Shown here in pieces: positions 40,790 to 49,958 of a stretch of DNA of 64,000 nt. The stretch covers positions 1,131,136 through 1,195,135 of the forward strand of contig NZ_JACCCL010000001.1 in the NCBI RefSeq assembly GCF_013408665.1, given 5' to 3'. Within the stretch, counting starts at the first letter, position 1, and every line of letters begins with the position of its first letter. The notes below the pieces were generated by a model. It saw nothing but the letters and a program-made list of their open reading frames with translations, had not been told where the DNA came from and did not search any database. Made by a program: the position numbers and the translations under genes. This stretch comes from Sporosarcina sp. JAI121. Its GTDB lineage: Bacteria > Bacillota > Bacilli > Bacillales_A > Planococcaceae.

Positions 40790-41240
40790 TTTGTATACAC
40801 AAAGAAAAAGCATGACCCTCAAACTAAGAGGTTCATGCTTTTTCCATTCCCGGTAAAAATGGGGTGCACTCGGAAAATTTGATAGTTTTTTAAATGACCC
40901 AAACTGTTCTTTCTGACGATGAATCCTTTAACTCTCGTCAGTGCAGTTTGATAGGGCTGACTCAATTAGCCATTCAGGCCATGCAGTCGTAAGGTGTTTG
41001 GCACGCGATCTGCTAGTTTGAAGTCAGTCTACAAGTTGCACTTCCACAAAAAACGTAACGTTTACTGCCTGGTCAACACATCGAGATTGGAAATTTGTTA
41101 CTTGGTTTCCAAACGTGTACTTATCGCCAGCAAAGCAAATTTTCCGCCAAGGCTGTGCAGTTCATCGTCGGAATCACCTATAGGTTACTCGTCTACTAGG
41201 TTCATCTTCTGGTAGTTCCGCCTTGTAATCTAACTATACC
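40790..41240 (+). repeat. Repeat family C, copy 1 (opens with a hairpin)
   Basis: It starts GTATACACAAAG, then a hairpin GAAAAAGCATGA ... TCATGCTTTTTC (40804-40844), then about 390 nt that match 56665-56985 in the same orientation: CACTCGGAAAATTTGATAG, CAAAAAACGTAACG, AAAGCAAATTTTCCGCCAAG, TAGGTTACTCGTCTAC. This copy has about 96 nt (near 40921-41016) that copy 2 lacks. No convincing reading frame is shared by the two copies. Confidence 0.75.
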
Positions 41241-41668
41241 CTGGTCGTATAAAGATAAACCCTCTTTTAAAAAAATTAAAAAAACCTTCTATCTGAGAGT
41301 CAACAACTGCTCCTACATCCAGTACTTATGTGCGTAAGTAGATTCAGGCGCAGTATTGTGTTGAATTATGCGATTTAGACACATTTATTGTTGATGGCTT
41401 ACGGATGCAATTTTGTATTTGCGCCTTTTATGTACAGTGTATCAAGGTTGTAAAACAGTACTTTTCTGCTGTTGTGCATCATGCATAAAAAAGTATTTTA
41501 TTGCTAATAAAGATTAGCCCAACCTTCCAATTGTCAAAAGAGATAATGAGCTGTATCTTAATAAATAAGCGAACAATAAATCTGAATATTTTGAAGTTGT
41601 AATCGGATATAGATACCTCGGGTTCTTCGAATAGCCCGATCTATATGATATGTACCTGTCAGTAGATT

Positions 41669-41736
41669 TGCATCCTTCTAGTCTGTGAATGGTTAAGAGT
41701 TTATCCCTTATACCGGATCTAGAAGGATGCATTTTT
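41669..41736 (+). terminator. Terminator-like hairpin with long loop
   Basis: TGCATCCTTCTAG (41669-41681) pairs perfectly with CTAGAAGGATGCA (41719-41731) across 37 nt and is followed by five Ts. The long loop is unusual for a simple terminator, so it could also be an attenuator for the creatininase gene downstream. Confidence 0.5.
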
Positions 41737-41817
41737 CTTTAGTATTTGGTAGACAAATTATTTAACGTATATGGCCAGGTTTCCAAGGATTAGAAGATAA
41801 ATTGGGAAAGGATTTAT

Positions 41818-41831
41818 TGTAAGCGGTTGCA
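41818..41831 (+). promoter_or_regulatory. Cre-like site upstream of creatininase
   Basis: TGTAAGCGGTTGCA has one mismatch to the cre consensus TGWNANCGNTNWCA. It lies about 180 nt before the creatininase start. Confidence 0.5.
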
Positions 41832-42013
41832 AGACTGCTGGAAAGGAGTTTAGTGGATTCTGTAACAATGTATATGAAAGAGGTGGATAGTACAGTAGAG
41901 GTGTTTCTAGGGTTAGTTGTGAAGAATACCGACATGATACTGCCAAGTTAAATTTAGCAATCCAAGTGATGTCATCATCAAATAGAAACTTAAGGATAGG
42001 GGAGGAACAGCAA

Positions 42014-42799
42014 ATGAAAAATAACATGATGGATCAAATGACATGGGTAGAATATGAGGCTAGTACAAAGGAAAAAATACTGATATTGCCAGTAGGGTCA
42101 ACGGAACAACACGGTCCGCATTTACCACTTGGTGTCGATACAATCATTGCAACTAAAATAGCATCGGCGATCGCCGCGCAAATCCCAGCGGTTATTGCCC
42201 CTACACTGTCCTACGGGTATAAATCTCAGCCATCGAGTGGAGGCGGGCCGCTGTTTCCCGGAACAATCGATTTAAATGGTTCGACGTTGATTGCTTTGGC
42301 TCGCGATATACTTGATGAATTTTTGGAGGATGGCTGGAGCAAAATAGTTATATTTAATGCGCATTATGAAAATGAGGCATTTTTGGCGGAAGCAGCTGAC
42401 CTTCTATTACGGAAACAAGAAACGGAGTACCCGAAAATAATAATCGCCAATTGGTGGGATAATGTTTCTCCTGACGTATTGTCTCAAGTATTCGATGAGG
42501 TGGAATTTCGAGGATGGGCGCTGGAACATGCGGCACTCGCTGAAACTTCGATGATGATGCATTTTACACCAGAACTTGTTCGTATGGACTTAATTCCGGA
42601 TGACGGGATTGAGAATCCGCCAACAATACAGCAGTTTCCCCCTTCACGCTCGATTGTTCCCGCCTCAGGTTGCCTCAATACAGCACGGTCAAGTTCTTCA
42701 CAGAAAGGCCAGTTGCTTATAGATGACGCTGTTAACAATATTGTAACGATCTTAACAGATGAGTTTTCACTGCGCAGTCCGGTAGTAAATGTAAATTGA
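42014..42799 (+). CDS. Creatininase (creatinine amidohydrolase)
   Basis: 261 residues. Opens creatinine to creatine. Metal ligands match Pseudomonas creatininase: Glu/His in PVGSTEQHGPH, Asp in LGVDTI, His/Glu in FNAHYENEAF, plus GYKSQPSSGGGPLFPGT and the EHAALAETSMMM helix. ATG at 42014 is 7 nt after AGGGGAGG, so it is preferred to the frame's earlier ATGs at 41966-41969. It is separated from creatinase by the PucR-type gene, array 2 and a family C block. Confidence 0.93.
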   Translation: MKNNMMDQMTWVEYEASTKEKILILPVGSTEQHGPHLPLGVDTIIATKIASAIAAQIPAVIAPTLSYGYKSQPSSGGGPLFPGTIDLNGSTLIALARDILDEFLEDGWSKIVIFNAHYENEAFLAEAADLLLRKQETEYPKIIIANWWDNVSPDVLSQVFDEVEFRGWALEHAALAETSMMMHFTPELVRMDLIPDDGIENPPTIQQFPPSRSIVPASGCLNTARSSSSQKGQLLIDDAVNNIVTILTDEFSLRSPVVNVN

Positions 42800-43221
42800 T
42801 AAAGGTAGCACCGAACACCTAATTGAATCTTGAAAAATTAGATAGGGAAGTGCTCCTTATTCATTTTTTATCTATAGATCTTAAGGACGAATATGTTAGA
42901 TACGGAATCCCTATAACTATGTCAAGCTTTTTCACATCCATTGCCCCGGCCACTATCTGAATATTCCAAGGGTTACCCGTTTCAACTATTAGTAGATTGC
43001 ATTGTGTACTCGTTTCAGTATGCTGAAACGTCAATGAATCGGGCGGGTCGTTAACCTTAAAAGAAATACCTAAATAAAGAAAGTTGTAGGTAAACATGGA
43101 ATTTAAATATTTCTTCATTAAAAAGTATTGAATTCGCTTTATTTCTGAAGAAATAAGTATGAGTATCAGCCCCGGATAACTATGGAAAGAAGGACTTAGA
43201 CAAAATTATAGGAGGTTCACA
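42800..43221. other. Intergenic gap
   Basis: No clear gene. A minus-strand frame at 42861-43118 (85 codons) has no ribosome-binding site or recognisable family. The sequence just before 43222 contains TAGGAGG for the MFS gene. Confidence 0.4.
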
Positions 43222-44661
43222 ATGGAGGTAGGGAAGAAAGGTTCAAATAAAATGATTATTGGAATCGTATTGGCCGTCCTTACGTTTTGGTTGTTTGCTT
43301 CGTCAATGGTAAATATTATTCCAGCAATTCAAGCAGATTTAGGAATATCATTAGGAACTTTAAATATTGCTATTAGTATAACCTCCTTATTTTCAGGTAT
43401 GTTTATTGTTGCTGCTGGCGGAATTTCAGATAGAACAGGGCGTAAGAAACTGACTTTTTTAGGATTACATTTAAGTATTATTGGCTCTTTATGCCTTGTT
43501 CTAGCACAAAGTGCTCCTCTTTTAATCGTTGGGCGTATCATTCAGGGTATTTCTGCAGCATGTATTATGCCTGCAACCATTGCTTTAGTTAAATCATGTT
43601 TTGATGGGAAAGAAAGGCAACGTGCGCTTAGTTATTGGTCATTCGGTTCATGGGGGGGAGCCAGTGCTTGTGCTTTAATAGGTGGTGCCATTGCTACGTA
43701 TATGGGATGGAGATGGATTTTTATCCTTTCCATTGTTATCTCTTTGATTGCGATGTACCTATTAAAAGACATAGCAGAAAGTAAAGCTGAACAACCAAGC
43801 AATTCGAAATTTGATTTTGCTGGCCTTCTCATCTTTATTTTCATTATGCTGGCATTAAATTTAACAATTACACGTGGACATGAGTTTGGTTGGACGAGTC
43901 CGCTTACGATTGCATTAATAAGTATAACTATAATTGGAACCGTTATATTCTTTCTAGTTGAAATAAAGAAAAAGAGTAAATTTATTGAGTTTTCCTTATT
44001 CAAGTCTAAAGCATATACCGGAGCAGTAACCTCAAACTTTTTACAAAGCGCGATTGGTGGAACAGTCGTGGTTGCGAATACGTATGTGCAATTAGCAAGA
44101 GGGTTTACAGCCTTTCAAACAGGTTTATTAACTATTGGTAACTTAGTTGCTGTGCTCATAATGATTCGTGTGGGTGAGAAAATAATGCAGAAAGTAGGGG
44201 CTAGAAAACCAATGATTGCAGCTTCAATCATAACTCCCCTTGGGATTAGTTTAACAGCGTTAACATTCTTACCTGACTCAGCTTATATAATCACAGTCTT
44301 TCTTGGTTTCATGCTTTCAGGTATTGGACTTGGATTATACGCAACTCCATCAATGGATACCGCTGTGGTAAATACTCCAGAGGATAAAGTTGGTGTTGCT
44401 TCAGGTATTTATAAAATGTCCAGCTCACTTGGTTTTTCATTTGGTATTGCGATTTCAACAGCTATTTATGGTGTAATCGTAGCAACCGGTAACATGGAAT
44501 TGGCGGCATCTGCAGGGATCATGGTAAACATAGCTTTTGCTATCCCATCATTAATCTTCATAATGTTAACAATTCCGGATAACGAAGGGAAAAAGATAAC
44601 CGAGCTTTCAGTGGTGGATGGTGAAGATGAAAAATCGCTCGTTCTAAATAGCGGAACCTGA
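43222..44661 (+). CDS. MFS transporter, DHA2 (14-helix) drug-exporter type
   Basis: 479 residues, about 14 membrane helices. The motif A region GGISDRTGRKKLTFLG, VGRIIQGISAACIMPATIALV and SYWSFGSWGGASACALIGGAIATYMGWRWIF are typical of DHA2 exporters related to SdrM/QacA-like pumps. Codons are clearly more A/T-rich at third positions than in neighbours, which suggests acquisition from elsewhere. Cargo unknown; it has no evident link to creatinine. Confidence 0.87.
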   Translation: MEVGKKGSNKMIIGIVLAVLTFWLFASSMVNIIPAIQADLGISLGTLNIAISITSLFSGMFIVAAGGISDRTGRKKLTFLGLHLSIIGSLCLVLAQSAPLLIVGRIIQGISAACIMPATIALVKSCFDGKERQRALSYWSFGSWGGASACALIGGAIATYMGWRWIFILSIVISLIAMYLLKDIAESKAEQPSNSKFDFAGLLIFIFIMLALNLTITRGHEFGWTSPLTIALISITIIGTVIFFLVEIKKKSKFIEFSLFKSKAYTGAVTSNFLQSAIGGTVVVANTYVQLARGFTAFQTGLLTIGNLVAVLIMIRVGEKIMQKVGARKPMIAASIITPLGISLTALTFLPDSAYIITVFLGFMLSGIGLGLYATPSMDTAVVNTPEDKVGVASGIYKMSSSLGFSFGIAISTAIYGVIVATGNMELAASAGIMVNIAFAIPSLIFIMLTIPDNEGKKITELSVVDGEDEKSLVLNSGT

Positions 44662-44803
44662 TTAAATGAAGATGGATAAAAGTAACTATCAGAATATAGT
44701 AAAGTTGGAGTCATTTTCGTTTATTGCTCCACTTCTATGTAAGCTGAAATAGTCGACAATTATTTTAAGCTTACGTTATTTTCTTTCTACACACAGCACA
44801 CCG

Positions 44804-44998
44804 ATGATATCCACTACTGGTATTCACTTAATTCCGAAAGGATTATCAAGCGATATATATCCTTCGAATGTAATTCAATCCCCACCACTGAACGGGATTC
44901 TGCTGGCGATTGTTTTAGTCTACGTCATGAATGGAGTATTTAAATTATTTGGGCTATCTGACGCTCATGAAGTTCCAGAAGATGCAGAAGCTATATAG
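44804..44998 (+). pseudogene. Possible C-terminal remnant of a membrane protein
   Basis: 64 codons with one hydrophobic segment (NGILLAIVLVYVMNGVFKLFG) and an acidic tail (AHEVPEDAEAI), which looks like the end of a transporter. No Shine-Dalgarno lies before the first ATG and no N-terminal part is found upstream. I do not recognise the family. A terminator follows at 45042. Confidence 0.35.
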
Positions 44999-45041
44999 TA
45001 GTAATATGGGTTAAATTTATTCGATATTGAAATAGGAATGC

Positions 45042-45076
45042 ATCCCCTCGCTGAATTAACGGTTAGGGGATTTTTC
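45042..45076 (+). terminator. Terminator upstream of the sugar-acid island
   Basis: ATCCCCT pairs with AGGGGAT across a 16-nt loop, then TTTTTC. Confidence 0.75.
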
Positions 45077-45260
45077 ATTTGTATGAAGTATCAGTACCTA
45101 TTCCAAATAGATCGTTATTTCCATTTAGGCAAATTCCGCTGACTGTCATTTCTTATCATATTTCAAATTTTGCAACCACAAAAAAACATAATGCATAGGT
45201 ATCAAGCTTTTCGATGTGCATGCATAACTTAATAAAGAGAGTTTTTAGATTTTATAACCT

Positions 45261-45326
45261 AAGGCTTGTTTTTGTAAGCCTTTTCATTGTATAATTCACT
45301 AAACCGATTTAGTAAACCGTTTTATA
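45261..45326 (+). promoter_or_regulatory. kdgK promoter region with tandem LacI-type operators
   Basis: A small hairpin AAGGCTT/AAGCCTT with Ts (45261-45284) is followed by TATAAT (45290-45295; TTGTTT 18 nt upstream) and then two AAACCG-centred sites: CTAAACCGATTTAG (45299-45312, arms CTAAA/TTTAG perfect) and GTAAACCGTTTTAT (45312-45325). The central CCG and A/T-rich arms are typical of LacI-family operators. The LacI protein at 49959-50960 is the obvious candidate ligand. Confidence 0.6.
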
Positions 45327-45379
45327 ATTTTGATAATGTCGATGATAGCTACCAGAAATGGTAGAGGGGGAGGAATTAT

Positions 45380-46336
45380 GTGTCTTCAAATTTTAGTGTT
45401 CTGACACTTGGTGATGGACTTATTACGATGAATCCGGCTGATACGGGCCCTTTGCGGTTTGTATCTAGTTTCTCCCGCAAAGTGGGCGGGGCGGAGTTGA
45501 ATTTTGCCATTGGATGTGCACGCCTTGGTCTTAAGTCGAAATGGGTGAGCCGTTTAGGGAAAGACGAGTTTGGACGAGTCATTTATAATTTTGCACGCGG
45601 TGAAGGTGTAGATGTGTCTGATGTCGAGCTGATGGAAGGCTATCCCACTTCGTTGAACTTTAAAGAAATCCGGGAAGATGGTTCTGGGAAGACGTTTTAT
45701 TACCGCCATCAGTCGCCTATGCTGACGATGCAACCGGAAGATATTTCGAAAGACATGTTTGAAGGGGTGGATGTAATCCATCTTACCGGCGTGTTTCTAT
45801 CCATTGATCCAAAAAACTTTGAAATTGTGAAGCAAGTGCTTGAAATTGCGAAAGAAGAGGGAATACCGGTATCATTTGATCCGAATTTGCGGTTGAAAAT
45901 GTGGACCGTTGAAGAGGCCAGAGCAACATTTATGGAGATATTCCCGTATGTTGATATTCTGCTGACTGGACTCGATGAAATCGAATTGATTCTCGGAGAT
46001 TCTTCGGATGAAGCGTTGATCGCCTGTGCAGAGCGTTTTCAAATAGACCAATTTGTAATAAAAGACGGAGCGAACGGTTCAAGAATTCTTGCGAATGGTA
46101 CTTGGTTTGAAAAAGCTGCATTTAAAGTCAATCCTGTAGACACAGTCGGTGCGGGTGACGGGTACGATGCCGGTTATATTTATGCGTATTTGAATGGGTT
46201 CTCTCCAGAAGAAAGATTGGAATTGGCAAATGGCGTCGGAGCTCTTGTTACGACAGTTTCCGGGGACAATGAAGGACTTCCATATTTGGAAGAGGTATTG
46301 CCTTTCATCCGACAGGAGAAGGGAATCGAAAGGTGA
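45380..46336 (+). CDS. kdgK: 2-keto-3-deoxygluconate kinase (PfkB family)
   Basis: 318 residues. Phosphorylates KDG to KDPG for the aldolase at 47383. Ribokinase fold with [15 protein letters not shown] near the N-terminus, [12 protein letters not shown], and the C-terminal signature as [14 protein letters not shown] (catalytic Asp in GAGD; the usual F after it is Y here). The start is GTG at 45380, 6 nt after GGGAGG. An ATG two bases earlier (45378) opens only a 9-codon frame, so two starts overlap out of frame. First gene of the island. Confidence 0.92.
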   Translation: MSSNFSVLTLGDGLITMNPADTGPLRFVSSFSRKVGGAELNFAIGCARLGLKSKWVSRLGKDEFGRVIYNFARGEGVDVSDVELMEGYPTSLNFKEIREDGSGKTFYYRHQSPMLTMQPEDISKDMFEGVDVIHLTGVFLSIDPKNFEIVKQVLEIAKEEGIPVSFDPNLRLKMWTVEEARATFMEIFPYVDILLTGLDEIELILGDSSDEALIACAERFQIDQFVIKDGANGSRILANGTWFEKAAFKVNPVDTVGAGDGYDAGYIYAYLNGFSPEERLELANGVGALVTTVSGDNEGLPYLEEVLPFIRQEKGIER

Positions 46337-46346
46337 GGTGGATAAG

Positions 46347-47366
46347 ATGAAGGCTGTACAAGTAAGGAAAGCGCTTGACCTCGTCATCAATGAAGTCGAA
46401 CAACCGAAACTCGTTGCCTCAACGGATGTGCTGGTGAAAACGAAGCGCGTCGGGATATGCGGATCGGATATGCATATTTACCACGGAACGAATCCCCTCG
46501 CGACATTGCCGCGTGTAGTTGGTCATGAAGTGACGGGCGAAGTGGTGGAAACAGGAACGGGCGTAACGACATTTAAAGTTGGGGATCATGTTGTTGTAGA
46601 ACCGATTAGCTACTGCGGCGAATGTTACGCATGTCGTAAAGGACGTCCAAATGTGTGTGAACACTTATCTGTGTTCGGTGTGCATGAAGACGGCGGGATG
46701 AGGGAGTATTTCGTTCTTCCTGAAAAGCAGCTCCACGCGTTCGATTCATCGCTTGATTGGAACGAAGCTGTCATGGCGGAGCCTTATACGATCGGTGCCC
46801 AAGCAACTTGGAGAGGTCAAGTGGGACCGGGAGATACGGTTCTGATCCAAGGAGCGGGACCTATCGGTATATGTATCTTGAAATTCGCCAAACTACAAGG
46901 TGCATCCGTTATGATGACCGACTTAAGCGAAGAACGTTTGGCATTCGCACGGGAAAACGGAGCGGATGTGACGGTTCAAGTAGGGTCGGAAAATGTGAAA
47001 GAGCGCGTGAAAGAGTGGACGCAAGGCGAAGGTGCGAACGTCGTCATCGATGCAGTCTGTCTGCCGATGACATTCGAACTGGGGATTGAAGTTGTTTCCC
47101 CTGCCGGAACGGTCGTTGTGCTTGGTTTCGATGAAAGGCCGGCTCAGATTCCACAATTATTAATTACTAAAAAAGAAATAACCATTGTTGGATCACGACT
47201 GCAAACGAACCAGATGCCGAGGGTCGTTGAACTGTTAAACACAGGCAAACTCCGTCACGACGGATTAATCACACATACTTTTGCACTGGCTGATGTGCAA
47301 GAAGCATTTACATTTGTGGAAAATAATCCGGATAAGGTTCGAAAAGCTGTTATTGTATTCGATTAA
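46347..47366 (+). CDS. Zinc alcohol dehydrogenase, RspB / L-gulonate 5-dehydrogenase-like
   Basis: 339 residues, medium-chain dehydrogenase: catalytic Zn ligands in [13 protein letters not shown] and [12 protein letters not shown], four structural Zn cysteines in [18 protein letters not shown], and nucleotide fold [25 protein letters not shown] at 46347 after GGTGAGGTGG, 10 nt past kdgK; the longer frame into kdgK is rejected. With mannonate oxidoreductase and dehydratase next door, oxidation of L-gulonate to D-fructuronate is the best guess (inference from context). Confidence 0.85.
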   Translation: MKAVQVRKALDLVINEVEQPKLVASTDVLVKTKRVGICGSDMHIYHGTNPLATLPRVVGHEVTGEVVETGTGVTTFKVGDHVVVEPISYCGECYACRKGRPNVCEHLSVFGVHEDGGMREYFVLPEKQLHAFDSSLDWNEAVMAEPYTIGAQATWRGQVGPGDTVLIQGAGPIGICILKFAKLQGASVMMTDLSEERLAFARENGADVTVQVGSENVKERVKEWTQGEGANVVIDAVCLPMTFELGIEVVSPAGTVVVLGFDERPAQIPQLLITKKEITIVGSRLQTNQMPRVVELLNTGKLRHDGLITHTFALADVQEAFTFVENNPDKVRKAVIVFD

Positions 47367-47382
47367 GGGAGGTTGGACGATC

Positions 47383-48003
47383 ATGTCAAAGTTTGAGACG
47401 CATGCACAAATAGCGGCATCTAAAGTCGTAGCGGTCATTCGTGGGAATGATGCGGAAGAAGCTATCCAGTTGTCAAAAGCGGCTGCTGAAGGTGGAATTC
47501 GGGCAATCGAATTGACGTATACGACTCCGCAAGTTCAAAAAGTGTTTGAAGAATTACAACATGAAGACATTCTTTTAGGGGCAGGCACAGTGTTAGACCC
47601 CGAAACTGCACGTCATGCCATCTTGGCTGGTGCAAAGTTCGTAGTAAGTCCTCATTTCAATGAAGACGTTGCACGCATTTGCAACCGCTATGGCATTCCG
47701 TATTTCCCGGGTTGTATGACGATCCGTGAAATGGTGGTAGCATTGGAATCAGGTTGTGATGTATTGAAACTATTCCCTGCAAACGGCTTTGAGCCATCAT
47801 TCATCACATCGGTGAACGGACCGTTGCCGCAAGTGAAGATTATGCCGACAGGTGGCATCAATCTGGACAATATGAACGATTGGCTTGCTGCAGGAGCAGT
47901 TGCCGTCGGTATCGGCAGCGATTTGAATAAAGCATACAAATCGGGCGGTTACGAAGCAGTAGTGGAACTTAGTAAAGAATATATAAACAAAATCGCACAA
48001 TAA
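47383..48003 (+). CDS. eda: KDPG / 4-hydroxy-2-oxoglutarate aldolase
   Basis: 206 residues, class I aldolase. Splits KDPG into pyruvate and glyceraldehyde-3-phosphate. Catalytic Glu in IRAIELTYTTP, Schiff-base Lys in DVLKLFPANG, phosphate-binding MPTGGINLDN. ATG at 47383 after AAGGGAGG; the longer frame starting inside the dehydrogenase gene is rejected. Confidence 0.94.
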   Translation: MSKFETHAQIAASKVVAVIRGNDAEEAIQLSKAAAEGGIRAIELTYTTPQVQKVFEELQHEDILLGAGTVLDPETARHAILAGAKFVVSPHFNEDVARICNRYGIPYFPGCMTIREMVVALESGCDVLKLFPANGFEPSFITSVNGPLPQVKIMPTGGINLDNMNDWLAAGAVAVGIGSDLNKAYKSGGYEAVVELSKEYINKIAQ

Positions 48004-48016
48004 AAGGAGTGGCATC

Positions 48017-49090
48017 ATGAATATCACATTTCGTTGGTACGGAAGAGACAATGACACGGTCACACTCGATCAAATAAGACAAATCCCGGGCACAAAAGGT
48101 ATCGTTTGGGCATTGCACCAAATACCTGCCGGGGAAGTTTGGGAAAAAGAAGACATTAAAGAAGAAATCGATTACATAAAATCATTCGGCTTCCATGCGG
48201 ACGTCGTTGAAAGTGTAAACGTCCATGAAGCGATTAAAATCGGCAATGAAGACCGCGATAAATACATTGAAAATTATAAAGAGACAATCCGCAATCTTTC
48301 GGAGTTCGGCGTCAAAGTCATCTGTTACAACTTCATGCCTATATTCGACTGGACGCGGACGGAAATGTTCCATCCGTTGGAAGACGGATCCACGGCTTTG
48401 TTTTATGAAAAAGCGAAAGTGGACGGGCTAGATCCGAAAGAATTGATCCGCACAGTTAGTGAAGCTTCGGATCTGACGCTGCCTGGTTGGGAACCGGAGA
48501 AATTGGATAAGATCACTGAACTTTTCGATGCGTACAAACAAGTGGATGAAGAGCAACTATGGGCGAACCTTGAAATCTTCTTGAAAGAAATCTTACCTGT
48601 CGCCGAGGCTTGCGGCATTAAAATGGCGATTCACCCGGATGATCCACCATGGTCCATCTTTGGTCTTCCGCGCATCATGACAGGTCCGGAAAGCTACGAA
48701 AGATTGATTGCGATTTCTGATTCACCGTCAAACGCTTTTACAATGTGTACTGGTTCGATGGGTGCGAATCCGGATAACGATATGGTTCAAATCGCGAAGA
48801 AATATGCTTCTCGTGCCCCGTTTTCACATATTCGTAATGTGAAGATCTACGACAACGGTGATTTCGTAGAGACATCCCATTATACGCAAGATGGTTCGAT
48901 TGACGTCAAAGGTATCGTTGAAGAGTTGCATAAGCAAAACTACGACGGATACGTCAGACCTGACCATGGCCGCCATATATGGGGAGAAGTTTGCCGACCG
49001 GGTTACGGGTTATATGACCGCGCGTTAGGCATCATGTATTTGCTCGGACTATGGGATGCATATGAAGCGAAAAAAGAGAATGATGCATGA
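48017..49090 (+). CDS. uxuA: Mannonate dehydratase
   Basis: 357 residues, near the 359 of B. subtilis UxuA. Dehydrates D-mannonate to 2-keto-3-deoxygluconate with a divalent metal. Motifs: TFRWYGRDND, VWALHQIPAGEVW, CYNFMPIFDWTRT, MAIHPDDPPW (metal-binding His), CTGSMGANPDNDM, HIRNVK and RPDHGRHIWGE. Behind AAAGGAGTGGC. Overlaps the next gene by 4 nt. Confidence 0.96.
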   Translation: MNITFRWYGRDNDTVTLDQIRQIPGTKGIVWALHQIPAGEVWEKEDIKEEIDYIKSFGFHADVVESVNVHEAIKIGNEDRDKYIENYKETIRNLSEFGVKVICYNFMPIFDWTRTEMFHPLEDGSTALFYEKAKVDGLDPKELIRTVSEASDLTLPGWEPEKLDKITELFDAYKQVDEEQLWANLEIFLKEILPVAEACGIKMAIHPDDPPWSIFGLPRIMTGPESYERLIAISDSPSNAFTMCTGSMGANPDNDMVQIAKKYASRAPFSHIRNVKIYDNGDFVETSHYTQDGSIDVKGIVEELHKQNYDGYVRPDHGRHIWGEVCRPGYGLYDRALGIMYLLGLWDAYEAKKENDA

Positions 49091-49926
49091 TGATACCAAT
49101 TCATGACAACCTCAAAGGACGGGTAGCCGTCATAACAGGGGGAAGTGGTATATTATGTTCAGAAATGGCGCGTGAATTAGCGCGCCAAGGTGTTAAAGTG
49201 GCGATTCTGAATCGCAATGCCGAAAAGGGTCGGGAAATCGTTGACAGCATTCAAGAAGCTGGTGGTACAGCGCTCGCAGTCGCGGCGGATGTGTTAGACA
49301 GAACTTCCCTGGAACAGGCAAAGAAAGAAATCGTTGACCAATTTGGCCGAATTGATATACTCATTAACGGAGCGGGCGGCAATCATCCCGATGCGGTAAC
49401 GGATCCGGAGAGCTATGATGAACAGGAAGAAGGCAAAACATTTTTTGATCTGGATGAAAACGGTTTTTCCAATGTGTTTTCCACTAACTTCACTGGTACA
49501 TTTTTGGCAACGCAAGTATTCGGTAAAGAATTATTAAAAACGGGAACACCTTCAATACTCAATCTTTCATCAATGAGTTCATATTCTCCATTGACGAAAG
49601 TCCCGGCATATAGTGCAGCAAAAGCATCCATCAACAATTTCACAATGTGGTTAGCTGTCCACTTCGCAGAAACGGGAATGAGAGTAAACGCGATTGCACC
49701 AGGTTTTTTCCTGACAACTCAAAATCGGGACCTGCTGCTCAATGAAGACGGCAGCCATACTGCGCGCTCCACTAAAATCATTACGGCTACACCGATGAAA
49801 CGATTCGGTAAACCTGAAGATTTGCTTGGTGCAATGCTGTTTCTTGTTGATGAATCGTGTTCCGGTTTTGTGACGGGAACAACTATTCAAGTAGATGGAG
49901 GTTTCATGGCTTACTCCGGTGTATAA
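49087..49926 (+). CDS. SDR-family D-mannonate oxidoreductase (fructuronate reductase)
   Basis: 279 residues, short-chain dehydrogenase like B. subtilis YjmF/UxuB. The nucleotide motif reads VITGGSGILCSEMA, a form usual in this subgroup instead of TGxxxGIG. Catalytic Ser-Tyr-Lys in NLSSMSSYSPL and AYSAAKASINN. Interconverts D-fructuronate and D-mannonate. ATGA overlap with uxuA suggests translational coupling. Confidence 0.88.
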   Translation: MMIPIHDNLKGRVAVITGGSGILCSEMARELARQGVKVAILNRNAEKGREIVDSIQEAGGTALAVAADVLDRTSLEQAKKEIVDQFGRIDILINGAGGNHPDAVTDPESYDEQEEGKTFFDLDENGFSNVFSTNFTGTFLATQVFGKELLKTGTPSILNLSSMSSYSPLTKVPAYSAAKASINNFTMWLAVHFAETGMRVNAIAPGFFLTTQNRDLLLNEDGSHTARSTKIITATPMKRFGKPEDLLGAMLFLVDESCSGFVTGTTIQVDGGFMAYSGV

Positions 49927-49958
49927 TAATGTAAAGTTAGAAAATGGAGTTGGATCAT

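Larger units (their letters stand above)
41241..42013. other. Non-coding gap before creatininase
   Basis: No gene is supported. It holds a 13-bp perfect inverted repeat with a T-run (41669-41736) and a cre-like site (41818-41831). The rest is AT-rich without a consistent frame; the family C repeat ends at its left side. Confidence 0.5.

Noticed and set aside
40994-41215. Protein-coding gene inside family C copy 1 (and 56743-56946 in copy 2)
   Set aside because: The two frames share only short similar stretches, start differently and lack ribosome-binding sites; the DNA is better explained as a repeat.
42861-43118. 85-codon minus-strand frame
   Set aside because: No ribosome-binding site and no recognisable family; a chance frame in AT-rich DNA is more likely.
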